From positions 1 to 59,186 of the forward strand of contig JBKDZL010000001.1 in the NCBI GenBank assembly GCA_047971145.1: 59,186 nucleotides of DNA, written 5' to 3'. A program made the translations under genes and the position numbers. Below the pieces are notes generated by a model. The model did not search any database. It saw only the letters and a list, made by a program, of their open reading frames with translations, and was not told where the DNA came from. Below are positions 7,927-16,681 of the stretch, one piece after another. The first letter of the stretch is position 1. Every line of letters begins with the position of its first letter. This stretch comes from JBKDZL01 sp047971145 (GTDB lineage: Bacteria > Bacillota_I > Bacilli_A > Erysipelotrichales > Erysipelotrichaceae).

Positions 7927-8481
7927 ATTAGTAGAATAAATAAAAATTTCCGTGGAGCACCACGCAACAAGGATAATGAATTAGTTAATGATAAAATTCG
8001 TTTTCGTGAAGTGTTGGTGATTGATGCCGATGGAGAACAACTGGGTGTAATGTCATTGGATGATGCTTTAGATAGAGCTTATGAACAAAATTTAGATTTA
8101 CATTGTGTGGCTCCACAAGCTAAACCACCAGTCTGTAAAATTGTTGATTATGGTAGGTTTAAATTCGAACAGAAGAAAAAACTAAAAGAATCTAAAAAGA
8201 ATCAAGCAACAACTGAAATAAAACCTATTAGAGTTTCACCAGTTATTGATGAACATGACTTTCAAACTAAACTTAAGCATGCAAGAAAATGGCTTGATGA
8301 TGGAATGAAAGTAAAAATTGATATGCGATTTAGAGGAAGAATGATGACCAGACAAGATGTTGGAAAAAAAGTCATGGAGAGATTTATTGAAGAGACAGCT
8401 GATTTGGGCACTGTTGAAAAAAGACCTAAATTAGAAGGAAATATTATGTCTGCAGTAATAAGTGCAAATAAAAAGAAATAG
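7927..8481 (+). CDS. infC: translation initiation factor IF-3, AUU start
   Basis: Binds the 30S subunit and enforces start-codon fidelity. The protein (184 aa from this start) has the IF3 N domain (VNDKIRFREVLVIDADGEQLG), a basic linker (YGRFKFEQKKKLKESKKNQ) and the C domain (KPIRVSPVIDEHDFQTKLKHARKWL). I choose the ATT codon at 7927: GGAGG (7914-7918) is 8 nt upstream, whereas the in-frame GTG at 7918 overlaps that RBS. infC begins with AUU in many bacteria, letting IF3 repress its own translation. It carries a slightly extended N-terminus (SRINKNFRGAPRNK). Confidence 0.93.
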   Translation: MSRINKNFRGAPRNKDNELVNDKIRFREVLVIDADGEQLGVMSLDDALDRAYEQNLDLHCVAPQAKPPVCKIVDYGRFKFEQKKKLKESKKNQATTEIKPIRVSPVIDEHDFQTKLKHARKWLDDGMKVKIDMRFRGRMMTRQDVGKKVMERFIEETADLGTVEKRPKLEGNIMSAVISANKKK

Positions 8482-8493
8482 GAGGATTTGGTT

Positions 8494-8688
8494 ATGCCAA
8501 AAATGAAAACCAAAAAAGCTCTAGCAAAAAGAGTTAAGAAAACTGGTTCAGGAAAATTAAAGCGTACACGTGCTTATGTATCTCATTTAGCACCACGTAA
8601 AACAACTAAACAAAAAAGACATTTAAGAAAGGCGAGATTAGTTTCTGCGGGTGATTACAAACGCATTAAACTATTATTGCAAAAATAG
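8494..8688 (+). CDS. rpmI: 50S ribosomal protein L35
   Basis: A 64-aa, very basic protein beginning MPKMKTKKALAKRVKKTGSG, the L35 signature. AGGAGG (about 8480-8485) precedes ATG 8494 with 8-nt spacing, so the TTG further upstream is not used. It sits in the universal infC-rpmI-rplT order. Confidence 0.97.
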   Translation: MPKMKTKKALAKRVKKTGSGKLKRTRAYVSHLAPRKTTKQKRHLRKARLVSAGDYKRIKLLLQK

Positions 8689-8702
8689 AGGAGGATTGAA
8701 AT

Positions 8703-9065
8703 ATGCCAAGAGTTAAAGGGTCGACACCAACAAGAAATCGTCGTAAAAAAATCTTAAAATTAGCCAAAGGTTATTTTGGTTCTAAACACTTATTGTATCG
8801 TACTGCTAATGAGCAAGTAATGCATTCATGGAAGTATGCTTATGTCGGACGTAAACAATTAAAAAGAAATATGCGTAAATTGTGGATTGCCAGAATTAAT
8901 GCTGCAGCAAGAATGAACGATATTTCTTATTCTAAGTTAATGCATGGTTTATCATTAGCAAAAGTTGAAGTTAATCGTAAAATGTTATCAGAAATTGCGA
9001 TTCATGATCCTAAAGGCTTTACTAAAATTGTTGATCAAGCTAAAGCTGCTTTAGCTAAAGCTTAG
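8703..9065 (+). CDS. rplT: 50S ribosomal protein L20
   Basis: A 120-aa basic protein with the L20 pattern (MPRVKGSTPTRNRRKKILKLAKGYFGSK...YAYVGRKQLKRNMRKLWIARINAA). Needed for early 50S assembly and the probable autorepressor of this operon through the leader. GAGGAGG precedes the ATG. It is followed directly by a terminator. Confidence 0.98.
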   Translation: MPRVKGSTPTRNRRKKILKLAKGYFGSKHLLYRTANEQVMHSWKYAYVGRKQLKRNMRKLWIARINAAARMNDISYSKLMHGLSLAKVEVNRKMLSEIAIHDPKGFTKIVDQAKAALAKA

Positions 9066-9091
9066 AGCTTCCTCAGAGGGAGCTTTTTTTA
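9066..9091 (+). terminator. terminator after rplT
   Basis: AGCTTCC (9066-9072) pairs with GGGAGCT (9078-9084, one G-U pair), loop TCAGA, followed by TTTTTTT. Confidence 0.88.
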
Positions 9092-9108
9092 TTAATATTC
9101 ACTTAGAT

Positions 9109-9137
9109 TTGACAGTAGCTGATTCAAATTATAAAAT
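9109..9137 (+). promoter_or_regulatory. promoter of the Pr6Pr-like gene
   Basis: TTGACA (9109-9114), 17-bp spacer, TAAAAT (9132-9137). The TTG that would otherwise extend the downstream reading frame is the -35 box itself. Confidence 0.75.
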
Positions 9138-9159
9138 TGTAAAGAAAGTAGAGAAAAGT

Positions 9160-9840
9160 ATGTATATAAAAAATCAAAAAAGCTCACTAGTTTTTAAAAT
9201 AACTATAGTATTAGTAGCCTTAATAGGACAAATAATTTATGTCAGTAGTTATGGCTTTCAGCAGTGGTTTTATTTCACTCATTTAAGTAATATTTTAGCT
9301 TTAGTTTATTTTGGATTTGCTAGTGTTTATTTATTTAAAAGAATACAAGAGCCAGCTAGTAAGTTACAAACTTTTCTTCCTAGAGTAAAAGGTGGAGTAA
9401 TTATCGCTGTCACTGTTACTTTGATTGTTTATTGGGCACTTTTGCATGGTCGAGATTTCAGTATGGATGCTGATATTTATAATAGTTTGCCTGCAATTAT
9501 GAAAACACCTATTCCTAATTATATAGTACATCTAGTAGTACCAGTTTTAACTATTTGCGATTGGTTGTTGTTTGATGTGAAAGGTCATTTTGAAAAATAT
9601 GATTTTATTAAATGGCTAGGTATTCCTTATTTATATTTTGGTTTTGCGATTGTGGTTGCTGCTACTGGCTATACTTTCCCTAGTGGTTCTCACTATCCGT
9701 ATTTCTTTATTGATTTTGATGTTCTTGGTGTTCAGAAAGTAGCTCTCTATGTTGTTGCTTTAACTGGTTTCTTTTTGATTTTATCTTATCTATTTTATTT
9801 ACTTGATCGAAAACTAGGAAAAGAATATCTCAGCAAGTAA
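9160..9840 (+). CDS. Pr6Pr-like integral membrane protein
   Basis: The 226-aa protein has six or more hydrophobic segments. The segments FYFTHLSNILALVYFGFASV, YWALLHGRDF and IVHLVVPVLTICDWLLFD resemble the bacterial Pr6Pr/AIG1-like membrane family, whose biochemical role is not established. The start is ATG 9160, since anything upstream would lie in the promoter. It stands alone between the rplT terminator and a lipoprotein gene with its own promoter. Confidence 0.7.
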   Translation: MYIKNQKSSLVFKITIVLVALIGQIIYVSSYGFQQWFYFTHLSNILALVYFGFASVYLFKRIQEPASKLQTFLPRVKGGVIIAVTVTLIVYWALLHGRDFSMDADIYNSLPAIMKTPIPNYIVHLVVPVLTICDWLLFDVKGHFEKYDFIKWLGIPYLYFGFAIVVAATGYTFPSGSHYPYFFIDFDVLGVQKVALYVVALTGFFLILSYLFYLLDRKLGKEYLSK

Positions 9841-9846
9841 AAAAAT

Positions 9847-9854
9847 GTTATAAT
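9847..9854 (+). promoter_or_regulatory. extended -10 for a leaderless lipoprotein mRNA
   Basis: TGTTATAAT (9846-9854) ends 7 bp before ATG 9862, so transcription should begin at that ATG. The upstream ATG at 9853 lies within the -10 box and cannot be in the mRNA. Confidence 0.6.
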
Positions 9855-9861
9855 GAAAAAT

Positions 9862-10374
9862 ATGAAAAAAATAATTTCTATAATAATGATAGCCCTATTA
9901 TTAGTGGGTTGTAATGAAAATATTACTAATGATGCAGCTGAGCAAGATAAATATTTTTCTTATTATCAAAGTATTTTAGATGCAGAATCATTACAAACTG
10001 AATCTAAATATTTCGATATTGAGGCAACTATGAATATTGAAGAAGATAATTATCGTTATTCAGTAATTATCGATAATCCCCAAATTGCAATGTATAATGT
10101 TGAAGTGATGAGTATTATTGATGATGGCTCATTAAGTATTAATAAAAAATATGCCATGCCTACTACAGGTGTTATAGATCAGCCTTATAATCTTGTTCCC
10201 TATCAAGTTAATTTAGCAAATTTTTATGCTGAAGGTCTAGTATTAGATGGTCTGGTGGATTTTCCAAATGTTGATTTACTAGTTTTAGTAGTTTGGCATA
10301 ATAGAGATTTCACTATTACTTATCGAGAATATTTTGATTTGAGTGCTAATTATTCATCAATAGATAGCGAATAG
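9862..10374 (+). CDS. small lipoprotein of unknown function
   Basis: The 170-aa precursor begins MKKIISIIMIALLLVGCNE, a lipoprotein signal peptide with lipobox LVGC, so the mature protein of about 153 residues is anchored outside the membrane by its Cys. The rest is acidic and matches no family I know. The start was moved from 9853 to 9862 because TATAAT at 9849-9854 covers the earlier ATG. It is followed after 15 bp by the flippase gene, which may share or have its own weak promoter (TAAGAT 10378-10383). Confidence 0.75.
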   Translation: MKKIISIIMIALLLVGCNENITNDAAEQDKYFSYYQSILDAESLQTESKYFDIEATMNIEEDNYRYSVIIDNPQIAMYNVEVMSIIDDGSLSINKKYAMPTTGVIDQPYNLVPYQVNLANFYAEGLVLDGLVDFPNVDLLVLVVWHNRDFTITYREYFDLSANYSSIDSE

Positions 10375-10389
10375 TTTTAAGATATATTT

Positions 10390-12060
10390 ATGAAAAATCA
10401 AGAAACTAGAATTGAGCGTAATAGAAATAAAGGTTTAGTTGCCAGTGCACTTACCTCGACAATAGGTATTTTTATTTCAAAATTTTTAGGGATAGCTTAT
10501 GTCATTCCGTTTAATAGAATTATTGGCGATTATGATATATCATTTTATAGTTATGCTTATACTATTTATGATTACTTGCTAACTCTAAGTGTTGCAGGTA
10601 TCCCCTTAGCGATTTCTATGGTTGTTTCGAAGTATTTTGTGAAAGAGGACTACTCTACTATTTTATTAATTAAAAAAGTGGGTCGTAATTTACTGTTGGC
10701 TACTGGTATTTGTGCAGCATTATTATTGATTTTAACTACGCCGATGTTAGCTGAGCTTTTTTCTCCAACTGGGGCTGATGCGCAATATTTAAAAAATGTT
10801 AGAATTGTGATGTATATTATTTCTTTTGCCTTGGCTATTGTGCCAGTTTTAAGTTTCTATCGTGGTTATTATCAGGGTCAAAGAGAGTTTGGTTTTACTG
10901 CTACCTCTGAAATCATTCAACAAATTTCACGGGTTACATTTTTATTGATTAGTGTGATAGCCTGTGTCTACTTTTTTAATCAACCTAAAACAGTAGCTGT
11001 TTATTGGGCGGTCGGTTCCACAGTTTTTGCAGCTATTATTTGTCTGATTTATGTTTTGAGATTTGATAGTATTAATAAAAAAGAAATGGCAGATTTAGCC
11101 ATCAAGCAAGTAAAAACGTCTTATTCAAAAAAATTAATATTAAAAGAATTGATTATGGTCGGCATGCCTTTTTTACTAACCAGTTTACTGGGTAATGCTA
11201 ATGGTATTCTAAATATGATTTTCTTTAATAATGCTATGTCACTAAGAGGCGAGAGTATCGGGTATACTACTAGTGTTTTTTCGATGATAAATTTTTCGAC
11301 TTTTAAAATAACTTCTATTCCTCAGGTAGTTGCCATTGGCTTTGGGGCTGCTATTATTCCGTTGCTGAGTGCTGCTAGAGTTGCTGATAATTACTCTCTT
11401 ATTAAAAAACAGGTTAATCAGACTTTAATAACTGCTAGTTATATTGCTTTACCATTGGTTTTTTGTATTTTTGTTTTTGCTACGCCAATTTATGCAGTAT
11501 TTTATGGTTATAGTAATTACATATTGGGTGGTAGTGTTCTAGAGTGGGCTAGTTTAATTGGTTTAACTTATTCTATTTTTGGCATTGGATCATCAATGAT
11601 TTTGGCTCTAAGTTTAAGAAAAGAGTATATTAAAGGTTTAATTATTTGGCTACTTGTAAAATTAACTACTACTTATTTAATTGTTTATTTAATTGGTTAT
11701 CCTGGTGCTTTTATCACTACTGCGATAGCTGATAGTTTATTATTTATAAGCAATTTATATCATATTAAAAAGGTGTATGGTGTTTCTTATCGCAAATATT
11801 ACAATTATCTGATTAAGATAGTTATGGCCTTGTTGTTAATGCTACTGACAGTTTTATTGCTAAGGTTTATTGGCTTTAACTTTAATTATAACAATCAGCT
11901 TATGGATTTGTTATATTTAATTATTTATGGTGTTATTGTCATGAGTATCTATCTACTTGTTACCTATCGTATGAATTTGCCTCAAGAAATTTTTAATCTT
12001 GATCTCAATGTTCTAAAAGTAAAAATAAGAGAAATAACTAATAGGATAATTAAAAAATAA
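10390..12060 (+). CDS. MurJ/SpoVB-type lipid-linked oligosaccharide flippase
   Basis: The 556-aa protein of the MOP superfamily has about 14 membrane segments; the N-terminus (GLVASALTSTIGIFISKFLGIAYVIPFNRIIG) and the loop FYRGYYQGQREFGFTATSEIIQQISR are typical of the SpoVB/MurJ group, which moves lipid II or other undecaprenyl-linked sugars across the membrane. Which substrate is unknown. No RBS is visible; a TAAGAT box 7 bp upstream could start the mRNA at the ATG. Confidence 0.85.
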   Translation: MKNQETRIERNRNKGLVASALTSTIGIFISKFLGIAYVIPFNRIIGDYDISFYSYAYTIYDYLLTLSVAGIPLAISMVVSKYFVKEDYSTILLIKKVGRNLLLATGICAALLLILTTPMLAELFSPTGADAQYLKNVRIVMYIISFALAIVPVLSFYRGYYQGQREFGFTATSEIIQQISRVTFLLISVIACVYFFNQPKTVAVYWAVGSTVFAAIICLIYVLRFDSINKKEMADLAIKQVKTSYSKKLILKELIMVGMPFLLTSLLGNANGILNMIFFNNAMSLRGESIGYTTSVFSMINFSTFKITSIPQVVAIGFGAAIIPLLSAARVADNYSLIKKQVNQTLITASYIALPLVFCIFVFATPIYAVFYGYSNYILGGSVLEWASLIGLTYSIFGIGSSMILALSLRKEYIKGLIIWLLVKLTTTYLIVYLIGYPGAFITTAIADSLLFISNLYHIKKVYGVSYRKYYNYLIKIVMALLLMLLTVLLLRFIGFNFNYNNQLMDLLYLIIYGVIVMSIYLLVTYRMNLPQEIFNLDLNVLKVKIREITNRIIKK

Positions 12061-12165
12061 GAATATTTGATTTAACTTATTGCTTTAAAAATACCCTTAT
12101 TATCTTTTTTGTTGACATTAGCATTGAGCAGTTGCTAAAAAATAGGAAATTTTTAATTTTTTTGG

Positions 12166-12193
12166 TTGCAATTTAATAACACTTAGGTATAAT
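12166..12193 (+). promoter_or_regulatory. promoter of the puuR-like/pot operon
   Basis: TTGCAA (12166-12171), 16-bp spacer, TATAAT (12188-12193). A second weaker candidate lies upstream (TTGACA 12112-12117, 17 bp, TAAAAA). Confidence 0.65.
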
Positions 12194-12200
12194 AAAACTA

Positions 12201-12241
12201 TGTTTATTTTAATGAATTATTTTGTTTACTATAAATAAACA
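12201..12241. promoter_or_regulatory. candidate operator with TGTTTA repeats
   Basis: TGTTTA-N7-TAAACA (12223-12241) is a 19-bp palindrome immediately upstream of the RBS, and another TGTTTATTT half-site (12201-12209) pairs with AAATAAACA (12233-12241). The position just after the -10 box fits autorepression by the adjacent HTH-cupin protein. Confidence 0.5.
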
Positions 12242-12252
12242 AGGGGATGAGT

Positions 12253-12786
12253 ATGGAAATTGGCAATAAAATAAAACAATTAAGACAAAAGAATAAATTG
12301 ACATTAGAGGAGCTAGCAAGTCGCTCAGAGTTAACTAAAGGTTTTTTGTCACAATTAGAAAATGAATTAAATACGCCATCTATTGCCACTTTAGAAAATA
12401 TTTGTGAAGTTTTTGGTGTTACAATGTCAGAATTTTTTGCCGAAGCAAAAGATCAACAAATTGTTTTTACCCAAAAAGATTTCTTTGTTGATGAAAGAGA
12501 GGGTAGTGTGGTTAGTTGGGTGGTCCCTCATGCTCAAAGCAATGAAATGGAGCCAGTATTAATTAAGCTAAAACCCGGTGCTAAATCCATGGAGGTCTCC
12601 CCACATGAGGGTGAGGAATTTGGATATGTTTTGGAAGGTAGTATTACTTTGGTAGGGGATAATACTAAAGAGATAATAAAAAAAGGTCAAACTTTTTACT
12701 TAAAAGGTGAAGAAAATCATTATTTAATTAATAAAAGTAAACAGGTTGCACAATTTTTATGGGTATGTAGCCCACCATTATTTTAG
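12253..12786 (+). CDS. HTH-cupin transcriptional regulator (PuuR-like)
   Basis: The 177-aa regulator has an N-terminal XRE helix-turn-helix (IGNKIKQLRQKNKLTLEELASRSELTKGFLSQLEN, residues ~3-55) and a C-terminal cupin domain (PHEGEEFGYVLEGSITLVGD) that probably binds a small effector. This architecture next to potABCD is usually polyamine-responsive. AAGGGG (12241-12246) abuts the ATG at 12247, so ATG 12253 is the better start. It is the first gene of an operon with potA (9-bp gap). Confidence 0.88.
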   Translation: MEIGNKIKQLRQKNKLTLEELASRSELTKGFLSQLENELNTPSIATLENICEVFGVTMSEFFAEAKDQQIVFTQKDFFVDEREGSVVSWVVPHAQSNEMEPVLIKLKPGAKSMEVSPHEGEEFGYVLEGSITLVGDNTKEIIKKGQTFYLKGEENHYLINKSKQVAQFLWVCSPPLF

Positions 12787-12795
12787 GAGATAATT

Positions 12796-13839
12796 ATGGA
12801 AACAATTATTCAATTTAAAAATATTGTTAAAGAATTTGATGGAAGTATTGTTTTAAGGGGAATTAATTTAGATATTAATCAAAATGAATTTGTTACTTTA
12901 CTGGGACCATCGGGGTGTGGTAAAACAACATTGCTAAGAATATTGGGTGGTTTTGTGGAACAAAATGATGGCCAAGTTTTTTTCGAGGGCATTGAAATCA
13001 GTAAATTACCACCTTACCAAAGAGAAGTTAATACAGTTTTTCAAAAATATGCTTTATTTCCACATATGGATGTTTATGATAACATCGCTTTTGGTTTAAA
13101 ATTAAAAAAAGAAAATAAAGATATAATTGATCAAAAAGTCAAAAGAATGATCGATTTAGTCAATTTAAAAGGTCATGAAAATAAAAGTGTAACATTACTA
13201 TCAGGTGGCCAACAACAAAGAGTAGCGATTGCTAGAGCTTTAGTTAATGAGCCAGTTGTTTTATTGTTGGATGAGCCATTAGGAGCTTTAGATTTAAAAT
13301 TAAGAAAAGAAATGCAGCATGAACTTAAGAAGATCCAAAAAGAGGTAGGAATTACATTTATTTATGTTACCCACGATCAAGAAGAGGCGCTGACTATGAG
13401 TGATAAAATTGTGGTGATGAATGATGGTGAGATCCAACAAATTGGTAGTGCTACTGATATTTATAATGAACCAGAAAATCGTTTTGTCGCAGATTTTATT
13501 GGTGAATCTAATATTTTAGAGGGAATTTTTGTCAAAGATTATTTAGTTAGTTTTGATGGTAGAGAGTTTGAGTGTGTTGATTATGGATTTGATGAAATGG
13601 AAAATGTAGATATTGTGATTCGACCTGAAGATTTAGATATTGTTGATGTAAATTTAGGCAAGTTGACTGGTGAGGTAACTGATATTGTCTTTAAAGGTGT
13701 TCATTATGAAATTACAGTTAAAACGATTTATCGTGAATTTATTGTCCATACTACTGATAACTCAGCCATTGGTAAAGAAGTTGGTCTTCATTTCTTTCCT
13801 GAGGATATTCATGTCATGAGTAAGTTGGAGAGTTATTAA
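12796..13839 (+). CDS. potA: spermidine/putrescine ABC transporter ATPase
   Basis: The 347-aa ATPase has Walker A GPSGCGKTT, Q-loop, signature LSGGQQQR, Walker B VVLLLDEPLGALD and the H-loop VTHDQ. A C-terminal TOBE-type domain follows (from ~residue 240, VVIRPEDLDIV). Together with potB, potC and potD it energises polyamine import. RBS AGGAG precedes ATG 12796. The stop overlaps the potB start by one base. Confidence 0.95.
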   Translation: METIIQFKNIVKEFDGSIVLRGINLDINQNEFVTLLGPSGCGKTTLLRILGGFVEQNDGQVFFEGIEISKLPPYQREVNTVFQKYALFPHMDVYDNIAFGLKLKKENKDIIDQKVKRMIDLVNLKGHENKSVTLLSGGQQQRVAIARALVNEPVVLLLDEPLGALDLKLRKEMQHELKKIQKEVGITFIYVTHDQEEALTMSDKIVVMNDGEIQQIGSATDIYNEPENRFVADFIGESNILEGIFVKDYLVSFDGREFECVDYGFDEMENVDIVIRPEDLDIVDVNLGKLTGEVTDIVFKGVHYEITVKTIYREFIVHTTDNSAIGKEVGLHFFPEDIHVMSKLESY

Positions 13840-14696
13840 TGAAACAGTTTAGTTCGCTGATAAAACCTTATATGCTCTTTGCTGGTATCTTCATTGTTAT
13901 ACCGATGATGTTGATTGCCTTGTATGCTTTTACACAAGCTGGTAATGAGATGTTGCCTTTTACTTTTACTTTGGATAATTTCATTAGATTTTTTGATCCT
14001 GTCTTTATTCAAGTATTGCTTAAAAGTTTGTATGTTGCCTTATTAACAACACTGGTTTGTTTAATTATTGGTTATCCAATTGCATATATAATTTCTAAAT
14101 TTGATACTAAAGTGGCAACTGTCCTGATTTTACTGATTACAATACCGATGTTAATTAATATGTTGGTAAGAACTTATTCGTGGATTGGTATTTTATCCGA
14201 AGTAGGTTTAATTAATAATATTTTAGGTTTTTTCAATTTGGGTAGTGTCAATTTACTTTATACTGACTTTGCAGTAATTTTAGGAATGGTTTATAATACT
14301 TTGCCATTTATGATTATTCAGATTTATAATTCTTTAAGTAAAATGGACAAAGCTGTGATTAATGCTTCTTATGATTTGGGTGCTAATAGGTTTCAAACTT
14401 TTAGAAAAGTGATTTTCCCCTTATCATTACCAGGGGTAATTTCGGGTATCACTCTAGTTTTCTTACCTTCAGTTTCTTCCTTTGTAGTTCCTAGACTATT
14501 AGGTGGGGGGCAATATATGTTGATTGGTAACTTAATTGAAAATCAGTTCATTACTGTTGGAGAATGGAATTTTGGCAGTGCCATATCATTAATTATGGCA
14601 TTGATTATTATGTTATCAATGTATCTTACTAAGAAAATTGATCAAAATAATGCTGGTAAAACCAAAGTAAGGAGAATAAGCAATGGTAGGTCTTAA
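13839..14696 (+). CDS. potB: spermidine/putrescine ABC permease
   Basis: The 285-aa permease has six membrane helices and the ABC-coupling EAA-like loop (NASYDLGANRFQTFRKVIFPLSLPGVISG) near residues 170-200. It is translationally coupled to potA and overlaps potC by 14 nt. Confidence 0.94.
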   Translation: MKQFSSLIKPYMLFAGIFIVIPMMLIALYAFTQAGNEMLPFTFTLDNFIRFFDPVFIQVLLKSLYVALLTTLVCLIIGYPIAYIISKFDTKVATVLILLITIPMLINMLVRTYSWIGILSEVGLINNILGFFNLGSVNLLYTDFAVILGMVYNTLPFMIIQIYNSLSKMDKAVINASYDLGANRFQTFRKVIFPLSLPGVISGITLVFLPSVSSFVVPRLLGGGQYMLIGNLIENQFITVGEWNFGSAISLIMALIIMLSMYLTKKIDQNNAGKTKVRRISNGRS

Positions 14697-15501
14697 AAAA
14701 CGTAAGTGTATTAATTGGCTAGCGCTTTCAGCTTTATTATTATTTTTCTATTTACCTATTATTATCTTAATTGTCTTTTCATTTAATGATTCTAGATCAT
14801 TAACTACTTGGTCGGGATTTTCTATTAGATGGTATGAAAAACTATTCAATGATAGTGATATGTTAGATGCGATCTTTAATACAGTGATGATTGCGGTTGT
14901 TGCCACCGCAGTTTCAACCTTCTTGGGAACAATCACTGCGATTGGTTTATCTAAAAGTAAAAAGATTTTAAGAGAAATTGTTTTAACTATTAATGATTTT
15001 CCAATTATGAATCCTGAAATAGTGACAGCTATAGGTATGATGCTATTTTTTACCACATTATCCATTCCTAAGGGGGCCATAACCATGTTAATAGCTCATA
15101 TTGCCTTTTGTACCCCTTATGTTATTCTTAGTGTCTTGCCTAAGCTGAGATCATTAGATCCTAATATTGCTGAGGCAGCGATGGATTTAGGTGCTACTCC
15201 TTGGCAGTCATTAATCAAGGTTATAGTACCGCAAATTACTGGTAGTATTGTGGCTGGTGCACTGATTGCCTTTACGATGTCCTTTGATGATTTTGTAATT
15301 AGTTACTTTGTAACTGGTAATGGTTTTAAAAATATTTCGATTATGGTGTATTCAATGTCTAAGCGGATTAACCCTACAATTAATGCTTTATCTACCATAA
15401 TTATTGTGACAATTACATTTGTATTAATTTTGATCAATGTGATACCATTGTTGAAAAAAAAGAGAGGAAAAAAATATGAAGAAAATAGTATTGCTATGTA
15501 G
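14683..15501 (+). CDS. potC: spermidine/putrescine ABC permease
   Basis: The 272-aa second permease has about six helices and the EAA loop AEAAMDLGATPWQSLIKVIVPQITGSIVAG. RBS AAGGAG lies in the end of potB. The reading frame overlaps potD by 26 nt. Confidence 0.94.
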   Translation: MVGLKKRKCINWLALSALLLFFYLPIIILIVFSFNDSRSLTTWSGFSIRWYEKLFNDSDMLDAIFNTVMIAVVATAVSTFLGTITAIGLSKSKKILREIVLTINDFPIMNPEIVTAIGMMLFFTTLSIPKGAITMLIAHIAFCTPYVILSVLPKLRSLDPNIAEAAMDLGATPWQSLIKVIVPQITGSIVAGALIAFTMSFDDFVISYFVTGNGFKNISIMVYSMSKRINPTINALSTIIIVTITFVLILINVIPLLKKKRGKKYEENSIAM

Positions 15502-16534
15502 TGTTTTATTATTAGTTTTGAGTGGTTGTGGAAGTAGTGTTGACAATAGTAAAAACACTACAGGATGTGAAACTTTAAAAGTTTTTAATTGGGGCGTTTA
15601 TATTGATGATGAAACCAAAGACAAATTTGAAGATCAATATGGAGTTAAAGTGATTTATGATGAGTATACTTCTAATGAAGAAATGTATACTAAATTATTA
15701 GGAGGAGAAGTATATGATATTCTCTATCCTTCTGATTACATGGTACAAAGATTGATAGCTGAAAATGCTTTACAAGCGATTGATAAAACTGCACTAAGTA
15801 ACTACAATAATCTTTTAGATGATGTTATAGGTTGGGAGTTTGATCCTGAAAACACTTATTCTATTCCTTATTTTTGGGGTAGTGTCGGTATTTTGTATAA
15901 TAAAAATAATGTCTCAGAAACCGAGTTAAAAAATGAGGGTTTTAATATCTTGCGCAATAGTAAGTATCAAGGTGAAATTTATATGTATGATTCCGAAAGA
16001 GATAGTTTTATGGTTGCTCTAAAAGCGCTAGGTTATTCAATGAATACTAGTGATACAGCAGAATTGAATGAGGCTTATCAGTGGTTGATTGATCAAAAAA
16101 AGGAAGTGAATCCAATTTTAGGTACCGATGATATTATTGATAATATGGTAGCTGGTTTAAAAGATTTAGCAATTATGTATTCTGGTGATGCCACATATAT
16201 TATGAGTGAAAATCCTGTTTTAGGTTATTATGTTCCTGATACTGGCTCTAATGTATGGTTAGATTCTATGGTAATACCTGCGGAATCTAAGTGTGTAGAC
16301 TTAGCAAATCTATGGATTGATTTTCAATTATCAGAAAAGATTGCAACTGCAAATTCAGAGTGGGTTGGCTATAGCTCAAGTGTTCAGAGTGTTTATGAAG
16401 AGATTGCGAGTGATTATTATGCTGATTATGATTCTTATACTACTGAAATTAATGCCAATGATGAAGTTTTTCAATATAATGCAGAAGTCAAGGAAATTAT
16501 TTCTGACTTGTGGACTAGAGTTAAAGCGTCATAG
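15476..16534 (+). CDS. potD: spermidine/putrescine-binding lipoprotein
   Basis: The 352-aa precursor has a lipoprotein signal (MKKIVLLCSVLLLVLSGCG, lipobox LSGC). The mature extracellular binding protein shows the PotD fold landmarks: LKVFNWGVYIDDETKDKFEDQYGVKVIYDEYTSNEEMYTKL and YDILYPSDYMVQRL. It is the last gene of the operon, followed by a terminator. Confidence 0.94.
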   Translation: MKKIVLLCSVLLLVLSGCGSSVDNSKNTTGCETLKVFNWGVYIDDETKDKFEDQYGVKVIYDEYTSNEEMYTKLLGGEVYDILYPSDYMVQRLIAENALQAIDKTALSNYNNLLDDVIGWEFDPENTYSIPYFWGSVGILYNKNNVSETELKNEGFNILRNSKYQGEIYMYDSERDSFMVALKALGYSMNTSDTAELNEAYQWLIDQKKEVNPILGTDDIIDNMVAGLKDLAIMYSGDATYIMSENPVLGYYVPDTGSNVWLDSMVIPAESKCVDLANLWIDFQLSEKIATANSEWVGYSSSVQSVYEEIASDYYADYDSYTTEINANDEVFQYNAEVKEIISDLWTRVKAS

Positions 16535-16543
16535 CAAAGTTGA

Positions 16544-16573
16544 AAAAGGCACATTAAAAATGTGCTTTTTTCT
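16544..16573 (+). terminator. terminator after potD
   Basis: GCACAT (16549-16554) pairs with ATGTGC (16560-16565), with A-rich upstream bases matching the TTTTTT tail. Confidence 0.88.
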
Positions 16574-16631
16574 TTGAGTTTTGAAATATGATGTCTAAAT
16601 CAATTACTTTTGAGCATAGATATAAAACTGA

Positions 16632-16660
16632 TTGAAATAAATCAGCAATAAAGGTATAAT
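16632..16660 (+). promoter_or_regulatory. promoter of the ftsEX operon
   Basis: TTGAAA (16632-16637), 17-bp spacer, TATAAT (16655-16660), and a GAGG RBS before ATG 16682. Confidence 0.7.
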
Positions 16661-16681
16661 TACTATCGTGAGGTTTTAATT

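Noticed and set aside
9109..9159. TTG-started extension of the Pr6Pr-like protein
   Set aside because: The TTG is the -35 box TTGACA of a 17-bp-spaced promoter; the -10 lies inside the extension.
14748..15086. Minus-strand 112-aa frame inside potC
   Set aside because: Antisense to a clear permease with EAA loop; no RBS.
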